Positions 1 to 6,071 of a stretch of 20,372 bases of DNA are shown here, in pieces. The DNA lies in contig JBPCIO010000185.1 in the NCBI GenBank assembly GCA_051006215.1, positions 1-20,372 on the forward strand, in the 5' to 3' direction. The notes under the pieces were generated by a model. The model did no database searches. It saw only the letters and a program-made list of their open reading frames with translations, and was not told the DNA's origin. The stretch's first letter is position 1. Every line of letters starts with the position of its first letter. This DNA is from CF-72 sp051006215 (GTDB lineage Bacteria > Chloroflexota > UBA6077 > CF-72). The translations under genes and the position numbers were made by a program.

Positions 1-333
1 CCCGCCGGAGTGGCCAATACGCTCCCGATGGGGTTACGACGCGGTTCCTAAGTGGCGCCGCGTACCCAACGCAGCCGTCTGTGAGATCGGCTTTTCGCTC
101 CTAGACGGCGGGCGCTGGCTCCGTCAGCCGGCAACGTTTCTCCGCTGGCGACCAGAGCGCATCGCGTCGGATTGCGGGTTGGACCAACTCAGGCTGGGCT
201 GAGCACGTTGGACCGTTGCGGCTGTTTGAGCCGATAGACGATCTCTGATCGGTCCGCGGCTCAGTCAAGCGGACGGCCTCGGGTGGCTTTGGCCACCAGA
301 CACCGCTTCCCAAGCCGGCACGCATTCGGCCAC
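1..333. other. No recognisable gene
   Basis: I see no convincing coding region here. The open frames on both strands are short, Arg/Pro/Ser-rich and without a recognisable motif, as expected by chance in high-GC DNA. The stretch must hold at least part of the promoter of the RecA-like gene that follows, but I could not pick a confident -35 element. Confidence 0.5.
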
Positions 334-349
334 TAGAAATTTAGTTCTA
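334..349. promoter_or_regulatory. Candidate LexA/SOS box at the start of the RecA-like gene
   Basis: The 16-mer TAGAAATTTAGTTCTA is an imperfect palindrome (6 of 8 pairs match) whose last base is the A of the ATG at 349. Its core GAAA-N4-GTTC differs by one base from the GAAC-N4-GTTC core of the LexA box known from Gram-positive bacteria including mycobacteria. It lies where the -10 element of a leaderless or near-leaderless transcript would be, so a bound repressor would block transcription. That LexA binds here is inference from the dyad and from the recA-like product downstream. Confidence 0.45.
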
Positions 350-1203
350 TGATGTCCGACATGGGATCGCGGGATGCCGCTCGGGTTGATCACGTCAAGC
401 GTGACCGTCACGTCGCCGCAGCGATCGCCAATATCGAGAAAAAGTTTGGCCACGGAGCGATCCAGCGGCTGGGTGCCACGGCAACCTCGGACGTCCAGGT
501 CATCCCGCTCGGGCTAGCTGAACTCGATCGGATGGTTGGCGTCGGTGGCCTGCCCCGCGGCCGCATCGTCGAGGTCCTGGGGCCCGAATCTGCCGGCGTG
601 TCCACGCTTCTGTTGCACGCTGTTGCAGCCGCCCAACGCCGCGGTGGGATCGCCGCACTGATCGACGTCGACAGGAGCTTCGACCCGGAGTACGCGCGCA
701 GAATCGGTATCGATCTCAACTCACTATTCATCGCCCAACCGGATGACGGTGCCATGGCCCTCGAGATTGTCGATGCCCTGGTGCGGAGCACGGCCTTCGA
801 CATGGTCGCGGTCGACTCAGTGCCGGCGCTTGAACCACCCGGCCAAACAGACACAGATGCCAACGCCTCCCGCGGGGCACGCCAGGGTCGACTTCTCAGC
901 GAGGCGCTGCGCCGACTGGCGGCGGGGGTGGATCGCACGCGGACCGTACTGCTGTTCGGCAATCACACGACGCCATCTGTGGGCGACGATGCGACCGAAC
1001 AAACGTCAGGTGGTCGCGCACTGCCTTTCTACGCTTCGGTGCGAATCGGACTCAAGAAACGCGAGCTCATACGCGAGCTCTTTGCCATCGTCGGCACCCA
1101 GGTGGAGGCGACAACAATCAAGAACAAGGTAGCGCCACCGCTCCGGGTGGCGACGCTTGACCTCATGTTCGGCAAAGGTTTTGTGCAGGCCCAGGCAGCC
1201 TGA
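349..1203 (+). CDS. RecA paralogue with degenerate ATPase site, no C-terminal domain
   Basis: The 284-residue product aligns with the RecA core from the N-terminal IEKKFG segment (about residue 29) to the FGKGF segment near its end, then stops. It therefore lacks the C-terminal domain (RecA is usually 340-350 aa). Fold landmarks are kept: GGLPRGRIVEV, a P-loop region at 78-86, the DPEYARRIGID segment, the Walker B strand MVAVDSVPAL, FYASVRI and KNKVAPP. Catalytic landmarks are not: the Walker A Lys is Val84 (GPESAGVST), E. coli Glu96 corresponds to Asp108, and the Gln194 sensor to His206. Loop L1 is also diverged. ATP hydrolysis as in RecA is unlikely; a regulatory or filament-modulating role is inference. 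ATG at 349 is followed by a second ATG and one at 361; no Shine-Dalgarno is visible. ImuA-type accessory proteins of the mutasome are an alternative, but this resembles RecA itself more closely and no imuB or dnaE2 is adjacent. Confidence 0.8.
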   Translation: MMSDMGSRDAARVDHVKRDRHVAAAIANIEKKFGHGAIQRLGATATSDVQVIPLGLAELDRMVGVGGLPRGRIVEVLGPESAGVSTLLLHAVAAAQRRGGIAALIDVDRSFDPEYARRIGIDLNSLFIAQPDDGAMALEIVDALVRSTAFDMVAVDSVPALEPPGQTDTDANASRGARQGRLLSEALRRLAAGVDRTRTVLLFGNHTTPSVGDDATEQTSGGRALPFYASVRIGLKKRELIRELFAIVGTQVEATTIKNKVAPPLRVATLDLMFGKGFVQAQAA

Positions 1204-2160
1204 CCTGAACCCGAGCAGCCGTGACCCGCAGCGTTGACCAGGTGTGGCGCTCCTTCTCGACTCGGCGCGGGACCTACTCGGCGCGGCGTGACCGATCGAA
1301 TGCTACCGCCGTGTGCTGCGACCTGGGGCGCGCAACACAGAATGGCTCGTTGCGGAACGGCCCGGAGCATTCACAAACGTCCACGGCGTAGCAGTCGTAC
1401 AGGAACCATGGCGATGAAACAGCACTGTGCAAGGATGGAAACGAACCAAGATTTCGGGCCGTCCAAATTCGGCCAGATGACTCAGGCGGACGTTTGCGGA
1501 CGCCTGCCTGGATTTCCCGAAGTTGAGGTCGCGAGTTTAGAGTGACGCCACCTTGTAGGTCAGCACAGCCACAGTCACAACACGGTCAGGCGGCAGATAA
1601 GGTCTTCCCGCAAGCCCTTCGCCGGTGCATCGTCCTTGGACAAATGGTTTGAGTGCATCTCGATTCGTGCCGCACCCGCCAGTGTTCCTGCCGAGAGGTT
1701 TGAAACCAATTCTGAAACCAACTGAGTGCGAAACGATGCAACCGCAGGCGATTGAACGTGCGTATTTTGATCTCAGAACCGATGGTCGGCGACGACATGC
1801 AACGCCGAAATTGGAATCCCCCCTTCCGCACCCACAGCCTGTCTAGAGTCACGATTGAGTTCAGATTCCGTGGGATCTGCGGGCTTCGTCGAACCGCTCA
1901 GTGCAGCAATGTCGTACTGATTGCGGACGCGAAGAACCGCGCTACTGGTGCTTACCTGGACTGACACCGATGCTTAACGACAAAGAGTATGACCCTGCGC
2001 CGGGTATGGTCGTCGCGTAAGGAGCCACGTCTTTGAGGCGCCCGCTGTTCTCATGAGATCGGTAGATTTGTGACGCGCTGCAGCACATCGTCGATCCACG
2101 GTTTCTCCCTATACCGGCGTCGACTAAAGCGCATGCCCAAAAGGCAGGGGCTCTGCGTAA
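1204..2160. other. Long stretch without a supported gene
   Basis: About 950 bp with only short unrecognised open frames on both strands. One small frame (1292-1417, +) has protein-like composition (segment LVAERPGAFTNVHGVAVVQ) but no start, so it may be a scrap of a lost gene. GAAACCAA occurs twice at a 12-bp interval (1702 and 1714). The 15-mer CCCCTTCCGCACCCA (1820-1834) recurs at 3266-3280. I see no transposase motif. Confidence 0.5.
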
Positions 2161-2173
2161 GAGGAGCCTCAGA

Positions 2174-2365
2174 GTGGACACAGTCGTAATTACCGGCTTC
2201 CTTGCCATAGCCGACACCGTCCGAGGTGTATACGGATACGGACACGGACCCATCCAGATCCCTGCAGCGGAATTGGAGACTCTGGCCGAACAAATGCCCG
2301 GAGCGCCCGGGCTGTCTCAGAGCGGGCCACCGCGAAGGACATCCGCGTTGCCTTGTCGCAGGTGA
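2174..2365 (+). CDS. Small hypothetical protein, possibly a truncated gene
   Basis: This GTG-started frame encodes 63 residues and has a good Shine-Dalgarno, GAGGAG at 2161-2166, seven bases before the start. The first 40 or so residues look like real protein (hydrophobic start VVITGFLAIADTV, then a Gly/Tyr-rich turn, then an amphipathic PAAELETLAEQM helix). The last 20 are Ser/Pro/Arg-rich and look like read-through into non-coding DNA, so the gene may be truncated. Its stop touches the dyad that precedes the antitoxin gene. I do not recognise the family and propose no function. Confidence 0.35.
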   Translation: MDTVVITGFLAIADTVRGVYGYGHGPIQIPAAELETLAEQMPGAPGLSQSGPPRRTSALPCRR

Positions 2366-2386
2366 CCATTATGATGACTATGGTCA
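2348..2386 (+). promoter_or_regulatory. Promoter and operator-like dyad of the phd-vapC operon
   Basis: TTGCCT (2348-2353) and TATGAT (2370-2375) are separated by 16 bp and form a plausible -35/-10 pair. A perfect inverted repeat, TGACCAT (2363-2369) and ATGGTCA (2380-2386) with a 10-bp spacer, flanks the -10 hexamer. Transcription would begin around 2382, about six bases before the antitoxin ATG at 2388, giving a nearly leaderless mRNA. Antitoxins of the Phd/YefM family typically repress their own promoter, so this dyad is the natural operator candidate; binding itself is inferred. Confidence 0.5.
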
Positions 2387-2387
2387 T

Positions 2388-2624
2388 ATGCCACTAAGCC
2401 GGGTGTCCAAGGCGAGCTTCAAGGCCCGCGCGCTCGAGATCTTTCGCCGCGTGCAGGAAACGGGTGAGCCTGTGTTGATCACTGACCGTGGACGTCCCGT
2501 CCTGCGTCTCCAACCGTACTACGGAGAAGATGATGCAGTGCTTGCATCATTGCGCGACAGCGTGATTCAGTACCGCAACCCAACGGAGCCGGTTGGCCAG
2601 GAGACCTGGGAGGCGCTCGGCTGA
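2388..2624 (+). CDS. Type II antitoxin, Phd/YefM family
   Basis: The product is 78 residues, the usual size for this family. The N-terminal half carries the typical Phd/YefM pattern: VSKASFKARALEIFRRVQ followed by ETGEPVLITDRGRPVLRLQPY, the DNA-binding beta-alpha fold that dimerises on the operator. The C-terminal tail (about 47-78) is the expected toxin-binding extension. It overlaps by three bases with the inferred toxin start. I chose ATG 2388 because it opens the conserved domain and lies just after the promoter and dyad; the frame stays open upstream to 2226 but with non-protein-like sequence. It should neutralise the VapC-type RNase encoded next and autorepress the operon. Confidence 0.85.
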   Translation: MPLSRVSKASFKARALEIFRRVQETGEPVLITDRGRPVLRLQPYYGEDDAVLASLRDSVIQYRNPTEPVGQETWEALG

Positions 2625-3040
2625 GCCGTCCGCCCATCGCCTGGCCGCTTCTGCTCGATACTCACGCATGGGTCTGGTGGGTCGCAGGATCCGGTGAGCT
2701 CCCAGTTAGTACGCGCCGCCACGTGCAGGCGGCGTTTGCCGAAGATCGGCTGTGGGTTTCGGCGATCAGCGCTTGGGAAGTCGCGCTTCTCGTTCAACGT
2801 GGGCGACTCGAGCTGCGATTGCCGGTGCGCGAATGGGTCGTGCGCAGCGAGGCGCTGAGCGGTCTCCATTTTTTGCCCATTGATGCGGCGATCGGTCTGC
2901 GCGCCGTTGCATTATCTGGTCTGCACCAGGACCCAGCCGATCGGATGATCGTCGCGAGTGCCGAGCTTCTTGGGGTCGTGCTCGTCACCCGAGACGAGCG
3001 GCTGCAACGATACGGCGGCGTATCCACGATGTGGGACTAG
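2621..3040 (+). CDS. VapC-family PIN-domain toxin, apparent CTG start
   Basis: The 139-residue frame is a complete PIN domain: first acidic residue in LLLDTHAWVWW (Asp13), then SAISAWEVALL (Glu53), DPADRMIVA (Asp104, Asp107) and VTRDERL (Asp125). These form the Mg-binding site of VapC-type site-specific RNases, whose usual targets are tRNA or rRNA. The start is odd: between an in-frame stop at 2531-2533 and the first conserved strand there is no ATG, GTG or TTG. The best candidate is CTG at 2621, overlapping the antitoxin stop as CTGA, with GGGAGG at 2608-2613 seven bases upstream. That layout matches the ATGA/GTGA coupling common in such operons. Either CTG is used, lowering toxin synthesis, or an ATG/GTG has mutated and the toxin is now silent. 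Confidence 0.8.
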   Translation: MSRPPIAWPLLLDTHAWVWWVAGSGELPVSTRRHVQAAFAEDRLWVSAISAWEVALLVQRGRLELRLPVREWVVRSEALSGLHFLPIDAAIGLRAVALSGLHQDPADRMIVASAELLGVVLVTRDERLQRYGGVSTMWD

Positions 3041-3055
3041 ACGCGCTGCGTCTGG
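3037..3055 (+). terminator. Hairpin right after the toxin stop codon
   Basis: AGACGC (3039-3044), loop GCT and GCGTCT (3048-3053) form a perfect 6-bp stem, extendable by a G-U and a C-G pair. It begins inside the toxin's TAG stop codon. No U-tract follows, so it may act as a weak or Rho-assisted terminator or as a 3'-end stabiliser. Confidence 0.35.
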
Positions 3056-3470
3056 TCGCTCCCAGCGATGGCCGCCACCAGACATCGGCGCGTCTTGGAC
3101 GACCGGAGGCAAAACGTGGGGTCAAGATTGGGGGCAATCACAGCGAGCGATAGCGGGATTGGGCAATCTACGGCGAGTTGGCGCGGCAACATTTGTGCGC
3201 CGTTGCGTCTCGCAGCGGCCCTCGATGGACGGCGACGAACACCATTTTGGAACCCGCCGCATGGTCCCCTTCCGCACCCAGCAGCCCCCCATGGGCTCCA
3301 ATCATGTTCAAAATGGGCCCGGACAGGAGCCTAGGAGTGGCCAAGTGCAGCAATCCGTCGCAAGTGCCGGTCAGGCTGGTGCCTCAAAGACTGCGCTGCT
3401 ACACGAGGTGGCGCGAAACGAGCCGCGTGATCGCGCTGTACCCCTGCCGCCGTCGCTCCCGTCATGCTGA
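3056..3470. other. No supported gene
   Basis: Several frames stay open on the + strand, but their translations show no motif and are Arg/Pro/Ser-rich, so I treat them as chance frames. The 15-mer CCCCTTCCGCACCCA at 3266-3280 repeats the copy at 1820-1834, with similar flanks (TTGGAA upstream, CAGCC downstream). The right end may contain eroded N-terminal codons of the PPOX fragment that follows. Confidence 0.4.
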
Positions 3471-3705
3471 CCGTGTAGATCCTGTGAGTACACCTGCTGG
3501 TGCGCGAGAGGCTGTACGTCGCGATCGACGAAAAGCCCAAGCGGGCCGAGCGGCCGACGCTGCGCAGGCTCCGAAATATCGCCGCCAATCCGCGCGTAGC
3601 TATCGTGGTCGACGTGTACGACGACGACGATTGGTCACGACTGGGGTTCGTCCTGATGTGCGGCAGCGCGCGCGTGCTGGCCGACGGTCCGGAGCACAGA
3701 TCGGC
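3470..3705 (+). pseudogene. Fragment of F420-type PPOX/flavin-nucleotide-binding protein
   Basis: From about 3494 one frame encodes LYVAIDEKPKR, then LRRLRNIAANPRVAIVVD and a DDDWSRLG segment followed by GSARVLADGPEH. This is the characteristic middle of the pyridoxamine 5'-phosphate oxidase-like family close to TIGR03668 (F420-dependent, Rv0121-like). The first strands are missing or lie in another frame (possible DRVDPV remnant near 3470), an in-frame stop is at 3485-3487, and similarity ends after DGPEH, so about 60-70 residues at the C-terminus are gone. The open frame then runs on into the VOC gene, which has its own ribosome binding site. I call it a pseudogene truncated at both ends. 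Confidence 0.65.
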
Positions 3706-3802
3706 TCCGGCTACATGCTTCCGGGTGTCGAGAATGTGGCGCTGGCTCCGTCCCAGGGACATCAGCGGCCACGACAGGCCTCGACGGAGAAGGAGAACCA
3801 AA

Positions 3803-4237
3803 ATGATCCAGCGGATGGACAACGTCGGCATCGTTGTCAACGACCTCGAGGCTGCTACCGCGTTCTTTGTCGAACTCGGTCTGGAGCTCGAGGGCGAGAT
3901 GACAGTCGAGGGACAGTGGGTGGACCGCTGCGTCGGGCTCGACGGTGTCCGAAACGACATCGCAATGCTCAAGACTCCGGACGGCCACGGCCGGCTCGAG
4001 CTGATCAAGTTTCACGCGCCGCTGGCGACCACCGCTGAGCCGAACGCACCGGTGAACACGCTGGGCATACGTCGCATCATGTTCGCCGTTGAGGACATCG
4101 AGGACGTCCTTGCCCGCCTGCAGGCCCACTGCGCCGAACTCGTCGGCGAGGTGGTGCAGTACGAGGATAAATACCGGCTGTGCTACTTCCGCGGCCCCGA
4201 GGGCATTCTCGTCGCGCTGGCCGAGCAGCTCAGCTAA
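3803..4237 (+). CDS. VOC (glyoxalase/bleomycin-resistance/dioxygenase) superfamily protein
   Basis: The 144-residue product has two VOC beta-alpha-beta-beta-beta modules: MDNVGIVVNDLEAATAFFVELGLEL with ELIKFH in the first half, RRIMFAVEDIEDVLARLQAH with FRGPEGILVALAEQL in the second. A purine-rich Shine-Dalgarno (GGAGAAGGAGAA, 3786-3797) sits just upstream of ATG 3803, which fixes the start although the frame is open further 5'. The usual metal-ligand His of the first strand (MDHVG) is Asn here, and the second-module His position is not His; Glu remains in ELIKFH and in ALAEQ. The substrate cannot be read from sequence. Intact, apparently monocistronic, with terminator-like dyads after the stop. 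Confidence 0.85.
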   Translation: MIQRMDNVGIVVNDLEAATAFFVELGLELEGEMTVEGQWVDRCVGLDGVRNDIAMLKTPDGHGRLELIKFHAPLATTAEPNAPVNTLGIRRIMFAVEDIEDVLARLQAHCAELVGEVVQYEDKYRLCYFRGPEGILVALAEQLS

Positions 4238-4244
4238 CGGTCGA

Positions 4245-4264
4245 TCGCAGTCGACCTGCGACTG
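4245..4264 (+). terminator. Terminator-like dyads after the VOC gene
   Basis: Two mutually exclusive perfect 6-bp stems start eight bases after the VOC stop: TCGCAG-TCGAC-CTGCGA (4245-4261) and CAGTCG-ACCTG-CGACTG (4248-4264). No U-run follows. A weak terminator is possible. Confidence 0.3.
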
Positions 4265-4587
4265 AGCAGCGCGATCCGACTCGCGTTCCGCATGCGGATC
4301 CACTTCCGGGAGGTCCGTGTTGGCGCCCCGCATTGGCCGCATGGTTGAAGGAATCGGCCGTCAGAGACGATGAGTTTGCTTCCCACTCAATTACCACCGT
4401 TCGCGTAGGCTTCCCGCGTCGCCGAGCCCGAGCGGCCTGCCTGCTTGGCACAGTGATGACGGTGGGCCAGCCTGTCCGCACGCAGATCCGCTGGTGGAGC
4501 ACGCGCGGGGTGCCGTCGCTGCTCCCTCAGACCGGTGTTCGACAGCGCAGCCTCATCGAAGATCAGGCGCCCGTGAGCGGCTTGCGC
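4265..4587. other. No supported gene
   Basis: Between the VOC hairpins and the MerR promoter I see only short frames without motifs. No repeat or RNA structure stands out. Confidence 0.45.
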
Positions 4588-4618
4588 TTGACTCTCCACC
4601 TGGTGGAGGCTGCATCGT
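4588..4618 (+). promoter_or_regulatory. MerR-type promoter with operator in a 19-bp spacer
   Basis: TTGACT (4588-4593) is a good -35. Nineteen base pairs later CATCGT (4613-4618) stands at the -10 position. The spacer holds a perfect dyad, CTCCACC-T-GGTGGAG (4594-4608). A 19-bp spacer with a centred dyad is the hallmark of promoters controlled by MerR-family regulators, which untwist the DNA to realign -35 and -10. Transcription would start about 4625, at the ATG (4626), giving a leaderless, autoregulated mRNA. Confidence 0.7.
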
Positions 4619-4625
4619 GTAGGGC

Positions 4626-5552
4626 ATGACGATCGGCCAGCTCGCGTCGCGGACCGGCTTGTCGGTGCGTACCCTGCGCTTCTACGCGGACGCGGGGGTG
4701 CTGCCGGAGGCAACCCGCAGCGCGGCGGGCTACCGGCTGTTCACCCCGGAGAGCGTCCCGCGCGCGCGGCTGGTGCGCACCCTGCGCGAGCTGGGCGTGG
4801 GCCTGGACGACGTCAAGCGCGTGCTGGCCGCCGAGGCGTCGCTGGCTGAGGTTGCCGCGGCGCACGCTCGCGCCCTCGACACGCAGATCCAGAGGCTGCG
4901 CCTGCAGCGCGCGGTGCTGGGCGCCATCGCACGATCCACCGACCCACAGGAGCTTGAGCGCATGACTGAACTAGCCACCATCACTGCCGAGGAGCGGCGC
5001 CGCATCGTCGATGACTATCTCGATGCCGTCTTCGGCGACTACGACGGCGCCGTGGTCGACAAGCTGCGCATGGGCGCGCCCGAGCTGCCCGAGGATCCGA
5101 CGGCCGACCAGGTCGCCGCGTGGGTGGAGCTCGCCGAGCTCCTGCGCGACCCGGACTACGTCGCGGCCAGCCGGCGGATGGCGCAGCGTGCCCGCGCCGA
5201 GGGTCCGGAGCCTGATGTCAGCCAGTTCGAAGTCGGGAAGGCCGTCGGCGAGCACGCTGGCGCCGCCGCGCACGCCGGCGTGGACCCCCGCTCAGCACAG
5301 GCGCTGGCCGTGGTCGAGCGCCTGGAGGCGATGACGCCGGGTGAGCCCGAGAACCGCGCCACGGTCGCCGACCGGATCGAGGCATTCACCGACCGCCGAG
5401 TCGCCCACTACTGGACGCTCGTCGGCATCGTCAACGGCTGGCCGCAGACCCGGACGCGCACTCCCGAGGACCTCGTCAGCGCGTGGGAATGGTACGCCCA
5501 AGCGTTGCGCGCGCATGCACCTCAACCGCGCGCATGCACCTCAACCGCTTGA
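4626..5552 (+). CDS. MerR-family transcriptional regulator with large C-terminal domain
   Basis: The first 70 or so of 308 residues are a classic MerR winged helix-turn-helix: MTIGQLASRTGLSVRTLRFY, a GYRLF wing, then RLVRTLRELGVGLDDVKRVL. A dimerisation coiled coil follows (about 75-115, AAAHARALDTQIQRLRLQR). The remaining 190 residues are mostly helical and contain TAEERRRIVDDYLDAVFG and repeated aromatic/acidic helices, an effector domain I cannot assign; no metal-binding Cys pair is present, so a heavy-metal sensor is unlikely. The upstream dyad promoter suggests autoregulation. ATG 4626 opens the HTH exactly. The C-terminus (RACTSTA) results from a 19-bp tandem duplication (5509-5546) that changes frame; without it the frame would run into the DUF6194-like sequence. 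Confidence 0.85.
   Translation: MTIGQLASRTGLSVRTLRFYADAGVLPEATRSAAGYRLFTPESVPRARLVRTLRELGVGLDDVKRVLAAEASLAEVAAAHARALDTQIQRLRLQRAVLGAIARSTDPQELERMTELATITAEERRRIVDDYLDAVFGDYDGAVVDKLRMGAPELPEDPTADQVAAWVELAELLRDPDYVAASRRMAQRARAEGPEPDVSQFEVGKAVGEHAGAAAHAGVDPRSAQALAVVERLEAMTPGEPENRATVADRIEAFTDRRVAHYWTLVGIVNGWPQTRTRTPEDLVSAWEWYAQALRAHAPQPRACTSTA
5509..5546. repeat. 19-bp perfect tandem duplication at the MerR gene 3' end
   Basis: GCGCGCATGCACCTCAACC occurs twice in a row (5509-5527 and 5528-5546). Since 19 is not a multiple of three, the second copy shifts the frame and brings the MerR frame to a stop at 5550-5552. It looks like a recent slippage or break-repair duplication. Confidence 0.9.
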
Positions 5553-5582
5553 CGATCGTCGTGGTGCACTTCTAGCGGGCTC

Positions 5583-5690
5583 GACCTCAGTCACCGCCGA
5601 CGAGATCATCGCTCTGGTGTCCGAGATCCGGGCGTGGTCGTCGACACCGTCAGCCAGGCGACCGGCGCGCCTGAGGTGGCGTGGGGCGCA
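5583..5690 (+). pseudogene. Fragment of a DUF6194-like protein, frameshifted
   Basis: One frame gives TADEIIALVSEI, and the next gives GVVVDTVSQATGAPEVAWG. Joined, these match from memory the start of the DUF6194-type family (pattern EII..V..ipGVVVvTaSeAtGAPEVAWGDsFF). The frames would join if ATCCGGGCGTGG near 5627 had one more C (ATCCCGGGC), so a one-base deletion is the likely lesion. No ATG or GTG precedes the fragment, and similarity ends at AWG. Function of the family is unknown. Confidence 0.45.
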
Positions 5691-6071
5691 TCGTCGAGGA
5701 GGCGGGCCGATCTTCGCGGCCTCCCCGTTCAGCTTCACATCGCGCGCTTTCGTCCCGGTAGGCTGATCGCCACCCTTGGAGACGCGTTCATGTCCGAGGC
5801 CGGAACGTTGACGCAGTGGCGTTCCGTACTCGGCAGGGAGGTGGTCAGCTGCATAGACGGCAAGTGGAGCATGCCTGATGACACGTGGCAACAGCTTGGC
5901 AACGAGGTCTTGGGCTGGAGGGTGTGCCTTTGGACTCGGCGACTAGGCCGACGAGCCTCTCCAGGGTCAAGCCAGCTTTTGTAGCTCACCGTCCGCGCTG
6001 ACAAAGGCAATCGCAATCGGCTCGTGTACGCCGCCATGGCGGCTCGTGGGGCGGAACAAACTGGGGTGTCG
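5691..6071. other. No supported gene
   Basis: A frame on the + strand continues to 5984, including a segment from ATG 5790 (MSEAGTLTQWRSVLG and DGKWSMPDDTWQQLG) that looks moderately protein-like. I recognise no family and see no Shine-Dalgarno. It could be residual coding sequence from the gene that supplied the DUF6194-like fragment or from another lost gene. Confidence 0.35.

Noticed and set aside
408..962. Long open frame antisense to the RecA-like gene
   Set aside because: Ser/Arg/Pro-rich translation with no motif; it is the reverse-frame shadow usual over high-GC coding sequence.
349..1203. Assigning the gene as recA or imuA
   Set aside because: The catalytic residues of RecA are missing, and it is closer to the RecA core than ImuA proteins are, with no mutasome partner next to it; I left the symbol empty.
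1702..1721. GAAACCAA repeated at 12-bp spacing, possible iteron
   Set aside because: Only two copies, no AT-rich region and no replication gene nearby.
3178..4038. 286-codon + frame spanning the gap, PPOX fragment and VOC start
   Set aside because: Its translation is Arg-rich with no family resemblance and overlaps better-supported coding in another frame.
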